From: Heliocybe sulcata
Lineage: Eukaryota; Basidiomycota; Agaricomycetes; Gloeophyllales; Gloeophyllaceae
DNA: 64,000 nucleotides
Direction: 5' to 3'
Assembly: GCA_004369045.1 (NCBI GenBank)
Contig: ML213520.1
Location: 186,001 to 250,000 of the forward strand
Positions 12,767 to 23,668 of the stretch are shown piece after piece. Numbering within the stretch: the first letter of the stretch is position 1; each line of letters starts with the position of its first letter. The position numbers were made by a program, and so were the translations under genes. A model generated the notes under the pieces. That model worked only from the letters and a program-made list of their open reading frames with translations. It searched no databases and had not been told where the DNA came from.

Positions 12767-13091
12767 AGAATGGCACTAGCAGGCAGCTCACAGGTCTCTA
12801 ATGACGTATCCAGCTGCGGCCTGCGCGTCCAGCAGAAATGCCTCCGCGTCGTGCAGAACGGTGGCGGCGACGGTAAGGATAAGCGATTATTGTGCGTTAT
12901 GTATGCCGTAAGGGTTTGTTTATTAATCTATATTTGTACATATGCAGCTTGTTTGCGATATTACTTAAGTATCAATTAATGGTCTCAACTATGTCACGTG
13001 CCATCGCGCACGACGCGTCCACGGGCCACCTTCACGGCTTACGCCTGCAGCCATATTCTATTTTGCCCATACCTGCAGCTACGCTACCAAA
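12767..13091. promoter_or_regulatory. Shared NEO1/ASF1 divergent promoter with MCB and E-box
   Basis: These 325 bases separate the two divergent starts. CACGTG (E-box) lies at 12995-13000 and ACGCGT (the MluI cell-cycle box bound by MBF-type factors) at 13013-13018, 74-79 bases upstream of the ASF1 ATG. Presence of the sites is seen. Control of ASF1 at G1/S through ACGCGT is inference from yeast biology. Confidence 0.45.
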
Positions 13092-13912
13092 ATGTCCATC
13101 GTCACAATTAGGGTACGTATTAGTCCCACTCGCAGCAATAGTCGCTCGATTTGTTGTTGCAGAACGTGGAATTCCTTAACAATCCTGCACGTTTCCTGGA
13201 CCCGTATCATTTTCGCGTAACTTTCGAATGCGTCGCGCCGCTTCCAGATGGTGAGTAATCCCGACTCCAGCAAAGCTATATCCGTGGCGAGCTGACGCAT
13301 TTTCGTGCCATAAGACCTCGAGTGGCGGCTCATCTACGTGTCATCACCGGATAACGAAGAGCTCGACCAGGAGCTAGACGATTGCCTAGTTGGACCTGTT
13401 CCTGTCGGCGTGAACTCTTTCGAATTCGAGGGATCATCACCATCGCCGTCCAAGATACCGCCAGAAGACGTACTTGGTGTGGCTGCGCTGATTCTGACGG
13501 GGTCGTATAAGGAGCAAGAGTTCGTTCGCGTCGGATACTACCAGAACACGGAGTACGATAATGAGGAGATGAAGGAAAACCCGCCGAAACAGATTGTGTT
13601 TGAGCAGCTGGTGAGGGATATTAGCACGAAGCCGAGGGTGACGAGGTTTCAGATCAAATGGTGCGTCTTCGACTCCAGGGTCTTTCTGCAGTCTCCGCTG
13701 GGAGATATGTCTGTCCTCTTCCTTCCCTTCTCACTTAGCTTCTGCGTCGCCACTCCATCGTGACCTTGCTGACGGCCTTCAATAGGGACGTCTCACCACC
13801 TCAGCACGGAAATGCGTCTGCAGGCGCCGCTACCTCAGCCGCAGTACCATCCGCAAACGATCTCATGGCGGATGAAGACGACAAAACAAACGATGTACCC
13901 ATGCAGCTATAG
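13092..13912 (+). CDS. ASF1: Histone H3-H4 chaperone ASF1
   Basis: Four exons, 13092-13112, 13163-13250, 13315-13660 and 13786-13912, give 193 aa. Asf1 binds H3-H4 dimers in the nucleus and hands them to CAF-1 and HIRA during replication-coupled and independent assembly. The first exon is only 21 nt (MSIVTIR) and is missed without splicing. It is followed by [20 protein letters not shown], then [38 protein letters not shown] and [13 protein letters not shown]. The last block is VTRFQIKW. These are the Asf1 immunoglobulin-like core in order. The tail is short and acidic (MADEDD), as in other fungi. The minus-strand frame across 13079-13333 is a shadow of exons 2-3. Confidence 0.95.
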
Positions 13913-14338
13913 CTTTCGGTCAAGTTATCGCTCGCCTGATCCACGCTCTTGGTCCTTGCTGTAGATGCTAACACCTCTTGTATTACCCTAAGGAGTCCTA
14001 TTATTATATCCGATCCTCTGTAGCTTTACTGCATGCACGTCTAATGGACAATGGAATCCGTATCGAGGGCAGCTGAGCGAATTCCGATGCGATTACCCGC
14101 CATAATGGCTCGTGGACAAATTAGGTTTTCCATGATTTGTACCACGAACATGCAGAGCAAGGTTCCCGACTACCCACCTGCATCTCCTTACGCAACCTCC
14201 CTTCAGCGCTTCGAACAGGTGTTGACGATCTCAACACCGTTCATTGAGTAGGAACACCGAGGTCTTAACGAGAGAGGTAAGAGTAATCCGTCGGCGAGCC
14301 AGGACCTCCAGTTTCACCGTTATTTAGCAGAGTTCGTT
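13913..14338. other. Intergenic, no gene seen
   Basis: About 430 bases lie between ASF1 and SET5. One short frame (14051-14251) has no recognisable motif. It should hold the ASF1 3' UTR and the SET5 promoter. Confidence 0.55.
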
Positions 14339-15786
14339 ATGTCGGCGGTCGTTCCAAGCGAAGATGAACTCAAGCAGACATTGATTGCTCTCAAAAGCGA
14401 AAATACTAGTCTAGGGATCCCCAAGCTTCATGCGCTGCTTGTCGCCGGCCATCCAGACTGGACAGTCAGCGAGAAGCGAACCCGAAAGATCCTACAGAAT
14501 GAAGGCCTCACCAACGCACCTCCACCGTCGTCCAAGCAGCCCCGACTATACCCCTCCTCTCAAATTATCAAGGAACTCGATATCAGTAAATGGACGGACA
14601 AAGTCGAGGTCAAGGACTTCGGGAAGAGAAAAGGGAAGGGTCTGGTAGCTAAAGTTCCCATAGCCGAAGGAGAGGTGATATGGAAAGAGGACCCGTTTGT
14701 CTTAGCGCCCGAATGGTAACGCACTCATTCCATCCAACTCTCACCAGCAAAATGATTTCGGTAGGGGCATTTATGATCTGCAGGCCACTTCCCGCGCATG
14801 CGCATACTGTTCCACCCCTCTGACAGACAAACCCATGGCAGTCGAGTGCCCCTCGTCCATCTCTGCCGCCTACTGCCCCGCCCGCTTCTGCAACCGCCTC
14901 TGCCTCACCCGGTCGGCCATAACGCACCCCCTTCTCTGCCCCGCCCGTAACTCCGCTGCAGTGCCACTCGTGAACTTCGCCCGCCAGACGAGTTGGCAGG
15001 CGCTGCACTCCGTTGCACAGTGTACGGCGAGGCTGTTGCTCGCGTACCAGCAGAGCGAGGAGGCATTCGAGGCGGATTGGAAGGTCGTGAAGGCGCTTGC
15101 GGTGCTTGGGATGGAGGAGAGATTCGCTGATCTTGCGTACGTCCGGCAATCGCTTTAGAGCTCACTCGTTCAGGCGGTATTGATGGACCTATAGTGCCAA
15201 GGGAGTGGAGCCCGACCGCGCAATATGGAAGAAGGCCTACCAGGTATACGTACAAGCCTTTCAAGATCCACCGACTGAGTCCGCAAAGAAGAAACTCGCC
15301 AAAATACTCAAGAAGCCGCTTCGAGAGGACGTTGCAAAGGAACTATTCGAATACGACGGATTTTTACGCTCCTTAGGCCGCATGAACCTCAGTACGTCTG
15401 CCCTCCACATTCCCGCCAGTGCGTCTAATAAGTCCTGAACAGACCAAGAAACCCACGGCGGCACCTACGTCCTCCACTCTCACCTGAACCACTCCTGTCG
15501 GCCCAACATCTCCGTACGGCACCTCGACCAGCGCACTGCGCTCTCGCGAATCACGGTGATCGCAAAATCCGACATCGACGTCGGGCAGGAATTGTTTGTG
15601 AGCTACGTGGACCCGGATATGGGTTTGAAGGAGCGGCGGATCCAGCTCGCGCAGTGGGGATTTGGCGCGTGTCGGTGCGAGAGATGCCTGGACGAGGAGA
15701 AGGACTTGCCGAAGGATGAGGATAAGGGGGACTTGGATGGGTTGGTCAGTGAGTTGAAGGCTGGCTTTGGAGTGGGAGGTAGCTAG
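14339..15786 (+). CDS. SET5: SET5-like SET/MYND protein lysine methyltransferase
   Basis: Exons are 14339-14715, 14765-15136, 15195-15391 and 15443-15786, for 429 aa. Yeast Set5 methylates histone H4 lysines and belongs to the SMYD-like SET proteins. The N-terminal helical region (TLIALKSENTSLGIPKLHALL) is followed by the start of the SET domain (KGLVAKVPIAEGEVIWKEDP). The MYND-like Cys/His insert is ACAYCSTPL, YCPARFCNRLC and HPLLC. The SET core comes after it, with LNHSCRPNISV and DIDVGQELFVSYVD, and the post-SET cysteines are GACRCERC. The catalytic NHSC and the Tyr of SYVD are present, so it looks functional. It is convergent with the P450 gene. Confidence 0.9.
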
Positions 15787-16512
15787 GGAGAAAGAAATGA
15801 AGAGTGCAATCAAAGAATGCACTTTGGTGCTTTCACCATTCTAGAGACCAGCAAGACAAAGTGAGGTAAAGTTAGCCTATCAACCTCGCACAGGGTGTAG
15901 AAGACGACTTTGTCCACCAGGAGGGCGCTCGGCATCTAGTGCTAGCTGAGAACTTGGTAGCAACGGATAGTCAAGTTAAACAAGATGATATGCTTGTATG
16001 GACGCGATACTGTGGTCCTATCAGAATGTTTACCTGTCTGTATCCGCTGCTACTTACGTACCGTGACTTGAGCATGCCAGCATCAAACGGCGACCAATGC
16101 GTTGTTGCCGCTTTCCTGTATTCTCTGTTCGTCGGAGAGTCGTTCATCGGTGCAGGCCAGCAGTCATAGAAGCTGTGAGCAAGGGAGAACTTCCGATTCT
16201 TCCGACTGACCGCAGAACGCCAGGATAACTTAGCGCTCGATCATCGCTCAGTCGTCATCAAGTCCGGCGATGGTCAGCCAAGAGTATACATAATTTGAGC
16301 ATTATAACCTAACCGAGACTCACAAGGCGCAGAATCACGGCGCTGCTGTGCGCAGTATCATCCATTCGCCTCACGGTAATGAACCATAACGGCTCTATGC
16401 ATTATTCACGCACCGTAGACGAACGACACGACTGCCAGAGCGTATGTCGGCAGGATGTACGGATCACAACATCGAGGAGCAAGAAACGGAACAAGAACGC
16501 GCTTCGCTGCCG
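15787..16512. other. Intergenic between convergent SET5 and P450 genes
   Basis: About 730 bases lie between two convergent stop codons. Only one short frame (15939-16169) is open and it has no motif. No terminator-type signal or repeat could be named. Confidence 0.5.
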
Positions 16513-18503
16513 CTAGTCGGACGCTCGACGCTCGATCCGACATTTGAATGGCTTCGGATGGCTAGATGCGAGGGTCTTCAGCCGGGCCGTAATGAGCACA
16601 GAAGTCTGACGTACCTCGTTATAGTTGCCGTATATTCAACGACCGGATCAACCTCTCGACCGTGCTCGTCCAGGGCTTTCCGAATATCGAATTGTTGGAG
16701 GATAGCAGAGATATTGAAGAATAGGGTTGTAATGGCAAAATGCTCGCCTAGTGTCGACAGTCCAGTCAGTGATCGAGGGTGCGGACGGGATTTGCCCAGC
16801 CTACCTGGGCAGATACGCCGGCCAAAGCCAAACGCAAATTTGCGCGGGTCGCACTGGCGCTCCTCTGGGTTCTTTGACAAGAACCTGGTGGGGTCAAAGA
16901 CCAGCGGGTCTGGATAAAGGTCTTCGTCGCGTGCAATGGCCCTGCAGGGTATTCAGTCACAGTATCAATGGTATCAAGTATATGACGTTACCAGATATTC
17001 GCAATCACAGTACTGCCCTCGGGGATCCTATAGCCTAGATATTCGTCGTCAGCGGTAACCTTGTGCGGAAGGCCTGCGGGAAATCAGCGTATGCGCGCTA
17101 GATGAGACTATATATGCGCACCAATGGGAGCAACCGGAGAGGAACGGAGTACTTCTTGAACCACGGCGGAAACGTAAGGCAGGGAAGCCTCGTCGCCTGG
17201 ACTAGGCAACTGGTCTCTGCCTAGGACTTCGTCGATCTCAGCCTGCGCGCGCTTCTGGACCTCGGGGTGCAGAGCCATGAGTAGCACGAAACTCGATAGC
17301 GCGGAGACCGTCTAAATAGCTGGAGGTTGCATCAGGACCTTTTGGTAATGAAAAAGGGACATACGGTGTCGGCTCCGCCGGCGTACAGCGCTGCGCTGCA
17401 CCATTTTATGATATCTTCTTCTTGGGAATCGACGGTACGCCCATCCTCCGGTTGTAGGTGCTGAGAAGTGAAAGATTCGATGTACGTCCCAGAATCCTGC
17501 AAATGCAATAAATAATGCTGCAGCGGACAAGAGGACGACATTTACAATTCGCTTTTTTGCCCATTTGTGAGGCACAGACTCCACTTCACTCATACGGCCA
17601 CGATATCGCTCGGCTTCCCTTTTAAAGCGAGCACCAGGGAACCAAGTCGGTACGAAACGCACTGAGAACCGGTGAGTTATATATATATCCGGGCTCGTCA
17701 CGGCGCTTACGCAGTGGAAAAGCGTCAACCAGCCATTTCCCAGGGGCGTTGATCTCTGCCGAAAGCTGGAATGCTTCTTCCATTAGAGACACGAAGTAAT
17801 CGTCGTTTCCTTCGACCGTCCATCCGTATGCAACTTTCAGGATTATCCCCCCTGCATTCCTGACAGTCGTCATGAAGACAAACCGGAGGTACTGAGACTG
17901 ATGGACTTGGACATACCGTCTGAAATGGGCAATAAAGGGCTCGGGATCAGCAGCGAGGTTGTCCAGTAATATCTTTCTTTCATCTTGCATAATGTGAAGA
18001 TAACCTTGCGTAGAGCGCGCATTGAGGCTGCTGTTGAGCAAGCGTCTGTATGTCTTGAATCGCGGATGCTGCGCTGACATGTTGAATATGGCCATCTTTC
18101 GTCCGACCAGTTCGTTCCTCATCGTCGCTGCAGGTCTAGCCGAATAAATACTTGAACGGGCATCAAGGAGATCCGTCGCTGATCGCAGGGTATTCAACAC
18201 GACCGTCTTGCGACCGTATATCCGGAAGCATATGATTGGACTGTCTTCAAAAACGCTCGTCACATCGCAGACTTCAAGAGCACCGATTACAAGCTTACTG
18301 TAAAGCCTGCTCCAAGCGGCGAAGGTTACCCAAGGTTTCTCGCGAGGCAGCTGGTGCAAATTCCCAGATATGAGCCTTGGATTAGGACCTGGAGGAAGGG
18401 GCTGGCGTTTCCGTAGAATCAGATTGTAGGCCAGAAGACTAAGTCCCAGTAAAACAGCACAGAGCACCGATTGCGGTCCCAGAGAACCAAACGCAAAAGC
18501 CAT
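16513..18503 (-). CDS. Cytochrome P450 monooxygenase (CYP64-like class)
   Basis: This is a minus-strand gene of about ten exons. The chosen start at 18503 (MAFAFGSLGPQ) leads straight into a membrane anchor (VLCAVLLGLSLLAYNLI). An upstream in-frame ATG at 18539 is also possible. The Pro-rich hinge is PLPPGPNPRLISGN. The I-helix oxygen-binding motif AGGADT is near 17370, with the ExxR motif in QEVLRSSP near 17140. The heme-binding loop FGFGRRICPG is near 16810, with the Cys ligand present. The last exons join through two short introns to end SHPKPFKCRIERRASD. All junctions can be spliced in frame, so it looks intact. The class resembles agaricomycete P450s labelled O-methylsterigmatocystin oxidoreductase-like; the substrate is unknown. 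Confidence 0.9.
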
Positions 18504-18539
18504 TACAACTATACAAGACCTCTTTGTATCTAAAAACAA

Positions 18540-19863
18540 GCTAGCTTGATTATAGCTGCGACTTGACGCGTTGATCGCTGATGGTGTGAGAGCAACTCGT
18601 TCAGGCAGCTGGAGCAGACACGTATAACCTGTAAGAAACTATAGTGAAAGCATTGGTAAAGGCTGGTCCATTTGCAGCCTAGCATCTCGGGCACCGCGGA
18701 CTCGCTCGCGGTAATCATGTGGGCCCCGGTACCGGTGACCTGACCCCCGGCCTTTGAGCCTTAATTACTCTAGCCGGAGGGGTTTAAGTTTACGGGACGT
18801 GGATCGTGCACCGGCGAGATGTCTCACCTATTATAATTCCGTATTTGATTTGCCCAAGCCAGATATATACCGAGAGCCTCCAGGACACTTAGCCTCAAGC
18901 GATGAACTGTTTTATCGAACCTAAGTGAGAAAGTGCATACTGGCATACGAGTTGACATATCCATATGAGCATGCAGCAAGGTCTCTGGCATGAATTTCTG
19001 GTCTATTTGCTGCTATTTATTCTGTTCAGTGACTGGTATGGTAGTTAGCGCCACAGTACTGTGGCGTCGCAGTCCATTATGCATCATATATTGCTGTCTG
19101 CCTTCACTCGCATGTTTAGTTCTGTAATCCTGCACATAGCTGGGCCATAGGCATGCGCGGGACTGTCTGCATAGCTCGCTGCACCCCATTCTCTGCAATT
19201 ACCGCATTCAGTCCGGCTTCCTCGCAAGCCTTCTTTCGTCCAGTAGTACTATATAAGCGGAGCATACTTGTCTCATCACCGTTCATCAACACTAGAGGGG
19301 TCGTGAACATAGCCACTGCGAGACACTGACTAACTAGAGATGTTTCAATGCTTCTCAGGATGGAAACACGTACATTCATGCACTATGACATGAAGTTAGC
19401 AAGCCCTAAGATATGCGGTTGAGTCTATGTAACCCATTGTCGTCGCAATGAACAGCAGCACAATATGAGAGCCGCAACAGACTTGTCTGCGTGAATGCGC
19501 AGGCGCTTCTCGAGTATAGGAGATGTTCAAAGTTCAAACCGCAATCGGGCGCCAAAGCCGTGCCACAGCTTCCAAATAAGGAGCGGGCGCTTAAAGTCCG
19601 TATCCGGCAATTTCCAGACCATTCTCCTGCCTTCATGATTCCTGTACGCGCACCTCCTCAAGCGCAGTCACTTCTCGAATGTACGAGCTGCGAACGCGCG
19701 TCCCGACACGTACGCTCTCGCTGACTGATGCTATGATTGCTGAGAGCGCTCGGGGGAGTATAAAGACTAAGCATGGGGACCCATACTTTCTGTACAATTT
19801 AATACTCCACCACACTCGCACTCACACTTGACTCTTGACTTGCACTTGAATTCCTATCTGAAT
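18540..19863. other. Intergenic, no gene seen
   Basis: About 1.3 kb lie between the divergent P450 and BAG-domain genes. Open frames on both strands are short and without motifs. A TATA-like GAGTATAAAG lies near 19756-19765, about 100 bases before the BAG gene ATG. Confidence 0.5.
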
Positions 19864-22087
19864 ATGTTCTCGACATACGCTGTACCCGTATTTGATCCTT
19901 TCAACGCCCACCCACACTACCGTCGTCAACCGACCGTGCTGGACGGGATGTATCTCGCTGCCCTGGAGCAGAGGCGCCAACAAGAGGCGTACCACTAAGA
20001 GCTGGCCATACGAAGACGCCTGGAACAAGAGCGCAGAGAAGCCATCCGCCGACGCGCTGAACAGGAGAGAGTCGCGGCTATCCGCCGCCGCATGCAGATC
20101 CAGGCGCTCAGAGAGCAAGAAAGACGCGCTGCCGCGGAGGCTCGGCGTCTTGAACTGATCGAACGGCAAGAACAGGAAGAAGCCGAGGTTGCCCAAGCCA
20201 TGAAGATGATGCTGGGACAGGCGCATCCTCAGAGACAGCAGGTTAGTATCCTTGTCCGAAGTTATCGTCCGAATGACTGGCTGATTCGTTCATTGGAAAA
20301 GGCTCCGAGGCAACACCACCGTTCATACCAGCTGCCGGAAAGGCAGCATGTCCAGCGCTCATATAGCCAAGAAGGACAAGACGACGTCTTCGTAATCTTG
20401 GGGGACCTTTTAAACACGGTGTGTGGAGTACAGCAGCCAGCTACCGCTCCTGCCCCGACTCCTGTCCCCGCACCCGCTCCGAAGGACGTCAAGGGCAAAG
20501 CCAAAGCCAAAGAAGAGCCCGAACACGTCGATCTGGACCGTCAGATCGCACAGCAGCTCCAGGAACGCTACAGCCAGGAAGCCGACGAGGAAGTGTCCAG
20601 CACGATTCGCAACTTGCTGAGCTCGCTGGGCGGCGACGGTGTTGCTGGACCGTCGAAGCCGACGGAAGTATCTTCGAAGCCTAAGGAAGACGTTAAGGCG
20701 GAGGAAGGCAAGTCATTCGAGGACCGCTTGGGCGAGCGTCTTCGAGTCGAGCAGGACACCGAGATTGCCGAGACCTTGAAGAACATCTGGTCCGCGTTCA
20801 CGGGGGAGCACTTGTCCTCAGACAAGCATGTCGACGAGGCCAAAGGCAAAGGCAAGGAGAAAGCGGTAGAGCCTGAAGTCCCGGATGCTTCCGAGCAGAC
20901 CGAGAACGGAGCAGCAAAGATGCTCAGATTCTGGCACTCCCGCCAAGCTCGCGTATCGTCCCTCCGCGCCATTGGCTCTATCCAGTCCTCCCTGCACGCT
21001 CTCGAAAGGTCCTTCGTCCTTCCCGACCACCTGGACTTCCTCCCATCGTCTGACCTGGCGTACTCTTCCACCAACACGCCCGTGCGCGAGTACGAGCACG
21101 CTTTGAACGGTCTCTTGGGCAGGCTTGATGAGGTGGTGAGCGATGGAGACGAGGAGGTCAGAGGGAGACGCAAGAGCGCGGTGCAGGAGGTCGAGAAGGC
21201 GCTGGAGACGTTGAGTGGGATGGTTAGAAGTGTGTGGACGGCTACACATGGTGATGAGGTTGAGGAAACGGTGAGGATTCCTGTGGTCGATGGCCCTATG
21301 GAGAGCCAGGCGGTTCCTGCACAGGACGCGCCTGTCGCTGAAGCTAGCACGGCAGCGGGCGTTTCTCTGGAGCAGGATGCTGCCAACTCTGAGATTGCTG
21401 TGGAGGTCAAGACGTCGGAGTCCGTGGAAGTATGAGGAGCCGCAAGCCGCTGTCCAACTCCCGGAAGAGTCTAAGGCAGAGGACCCTGCTCCTGCGGAAG
21501 GCGACATTCCTTCATCAAAGATCACGGAAGAGGAGACGGTCAACTTCTCCGGCAATGTCGACGTTCTCCAGCACCGTCTTCAGGAGCCGGCTGGCGACGC
21601 CGTGCTGACTGAACAATCATCATCGGATCTACCGGAACAGTCTTCGAAGCCTGAACAACCGGAGGTTGCGTATGCGCTGGAAGTGATGGAAAGCGTCCCC
21701 GAAGTTGACGCATCTTCCGAAGCGGAGGAGCAGCCAGTTGAAGCCTCTGCCGTGTCCGTTATTGAGGAGCATGCTCACGTCGAGACGAAGGTAATAAGAG
21801 AGGACTCGGCGCAGACTGACGGTTCCTTCGACGTAGCTGGAGCAAGTACCGAATACTCCGACCACGCGCCCAAGGAAGACCTGCTCCCGGGCGAAGAGCC
21901 GAGTCAGAGCGAACTGCAGGAGCCTGCTCGTCGAACGGAGGAGGCGCAACCGCAGCTTGAAGACGTCGACACCTTCCTGCTGCCCGCGCACCACGAGGAG
22001 ACGCAGAAGCAGAGGCAGGAATCCGATGTTGAGGATTTGGTGGTGGTGAAGGAAGAGGGCAGTGACTGGTCGGAGGTGGAAGCATGA
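19864..22087 (+). CDS. BAG-domain Hsp70 co-chaperone-like protein, reading frame interrupted
   Basis: From ATG 19864 the frame reads through a Gln/Arg/Glu-rich helical region but meets TAA at 19996 (codon 45). The same frame then continues with convincing coding sequence (RRRLEQERREAIRRR...), and the next in-frame ATG is at 20092. A BAG domain, which binds the Hsp70 ATPase domain and acts as a nucleotide exchange factor, is visible around 20950-21240 (SSLRAIGSIQSSLHALERSF, REYEHALNGLLGRLDEVV, VQEVEKALETLSGMV). The frame stops at 21433-21435. A Glu-rich continuation follows in another frame to 22087, reachable by an intron starting at GTATGA (21430) with acceptors near 21475 or 21517. It may be a functional protein from 20092, a spliced product, or a gene beginning to decay. 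Confidence 0.65.
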
Positions 22088-22299
22088 GAGCGTCTGGTTT
22101 GGACTTGGGTCAACATATTTGTAACAGTATAATGAGTTCGCCGACTGGATCACTTACATTACTGTTTCTGTACTTCCAATGAATGTATTTAAATAGAACA
22201 CGAAACTTTGGCAATTGGGGTGCTGTATTTGGTTGGTTGGTGATTTAATGATGACCGTACCCTCGTGCGCAGCAGGATCCAACGAGCGGTGTAGTACGT

Positions 22300-22362
22300 G
22301 GTCGGGTCTCTTCCGTCGCGCTATTACTCCATGGTCGGTTTCTTCCGTCGCGCTATTGCTGT
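22300..22362. repeat. Short tandem repeat, two units of about 31 bp
   Basis: Two adjacent copies of GGTCGG(G)T(C)TCTTCCGTCGCGCTATT occur, the second from about 22333. They differ at a few positions. They lie in the intergenic zone downstream of the BAG gene. Confidence 0.75.
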
Positions 22363-22479
22363 ATCTTGCAAATCTTCCACGTCTTGGATCGCAGAGGCTC
22401 CTGGGATGGCTGGCAGCTGGGTCATGCGGGGAACGGAGATTGTTCAAGTGAGCTGGGTGCGCTGAATCTAAAGGCAGAG

Positions 22480-22777
22480 CGGTGTACCATTAATGACCTG
22501 GGACTGGTGATAGGTTCGCAGAGAGAGAGCAAATTACGAACATGGATATGGAGGACTCGGAAGCAGCTGGTGAGGATAGTCCTTCTCTTCTTCTCCCATA
22601 TCTTAGCTGCATCTTTCCAAGGCGTTTGATGATCCCTGCAACAACGGATGAACCTTTGCCGATATCCCTCGTAAGCATTTCGGGTTGCTATTGGGTTGCC
22701 ATGAGGTTAGCGTTCTAAAATCTGCTATTTCGTTACTCCCCGATGCGGCAAGGGTCTTGCCTAATTTGCTTGTTTCG
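22480..22777. repeat. Direct repeat, copy A (about 300 bp)
   Basis: This is the upstream copy of an imperfect direct repeat whose partner starts near 22930. Shared blocks in order include CAGCTGGTGAGGA, TTCTCTTCTTCTCCCA, CTTGCCGAT and TTGCCATGAGGTT, with GCGTTCTAAAATCT and TTTCGTTACTCCCC after them. On the minus strand both copies encode a similar short peptide with GRRREG and SSPAAS, but many differences change the amino acid. I do not call it coding. Confidence 0.8.
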
Positions 22778-22929
22778 ACGTGTCATATCTCCTCACACCG
22801 TTTGCTCGTGCACATTGGTCCATGACCGTGAGGGAAACTTATATACTTTACGGTAGGGTCAATCTTCTTCAAATACAGCGTCTTGGCGCACAGATAACCT
22901 CACGACTAGCGATCAATTTATCTGGGGAC

Positions 22930-23266
22930 GGTGTGCCATTGGCCTTGAACTGGTCATAGGTTGGCAGAAAGAGATCAAATCACAAGATGCTGCAGGGTTA
23001 TCCTTTAAAGTTGGATATGTAGGGCATGGATTTCGATGACAGCGGGGACGCAGCTGGTGAGGACATTCCTTCTCTTCTTCTCCCACAGCTTAACTGCACC
23101 TTCCAAGGGCATTTAGTAACCCCTTCAACAGCGGTTGAACCCTTGCCGATGTCCTTTGTAAGCGTTTCGGCTTGCCATTGTGTTGCCATGAGGTTGGCGT
23201 TCTAAAATCTTCCATTTCGTTACTCCCCTATGTGGCAAGGTTCTTGCCTAATTGGCTTGTTTTCAG
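22930..23266. repeat. Direct repeat, copy B (about 335 bp)
   Basis: This is the downstream copy, offset from copy A by about 450 bases. It has a short extra stretch near 22985-23020 and otherwise follows copy A block for block. Identity by eye is about 80 percent in the shared blocks, so the duplication is not very recent. Confidence 0.8.
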
Positions 23267-23668
23267 GACGCGAAGGTCGGTGAGTATTATCATCTTTAAG
23301 TTTGAGAAGCTTGATGTTCAAGATGCGGCAGCGGAACCTTTCTGAAGCCTAGTGGTGGATTCCGACGCAGTACCTGCAGCAGAATGTCTGATTGTTGGCG
23401 TCAAGAAACTATGAAGTGCGCGACACCGGGCGTGACATGAAAGATGTGCGCGTGACGAGTGAATGCCGCCTTCGCCAATCATCCCAGCGGGCTTCTGAAG
23501 CCGACCGCCGTACGACAATCACCTCGACAGCTGGGAACTTCGCGCTTTTTGCATATGCTATACCCTGTCGACGCCCATCATCCCCTTACATGCTTGGCCG
23601 ACTATAACTAATCATACCCCTCCTGACAACAGCCACTCTTTCACTTCCGACGCTCATTTCGTACTAAC

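Noticed and set aside
13079-13333. Minus-strand 84-aa frame resembling a small coiled-coil protein
   Set aside because: It is the antisense shadow of ASF1 exons 2 and 3, which splice to a clear Asf1 N-terminus on the plus strand.
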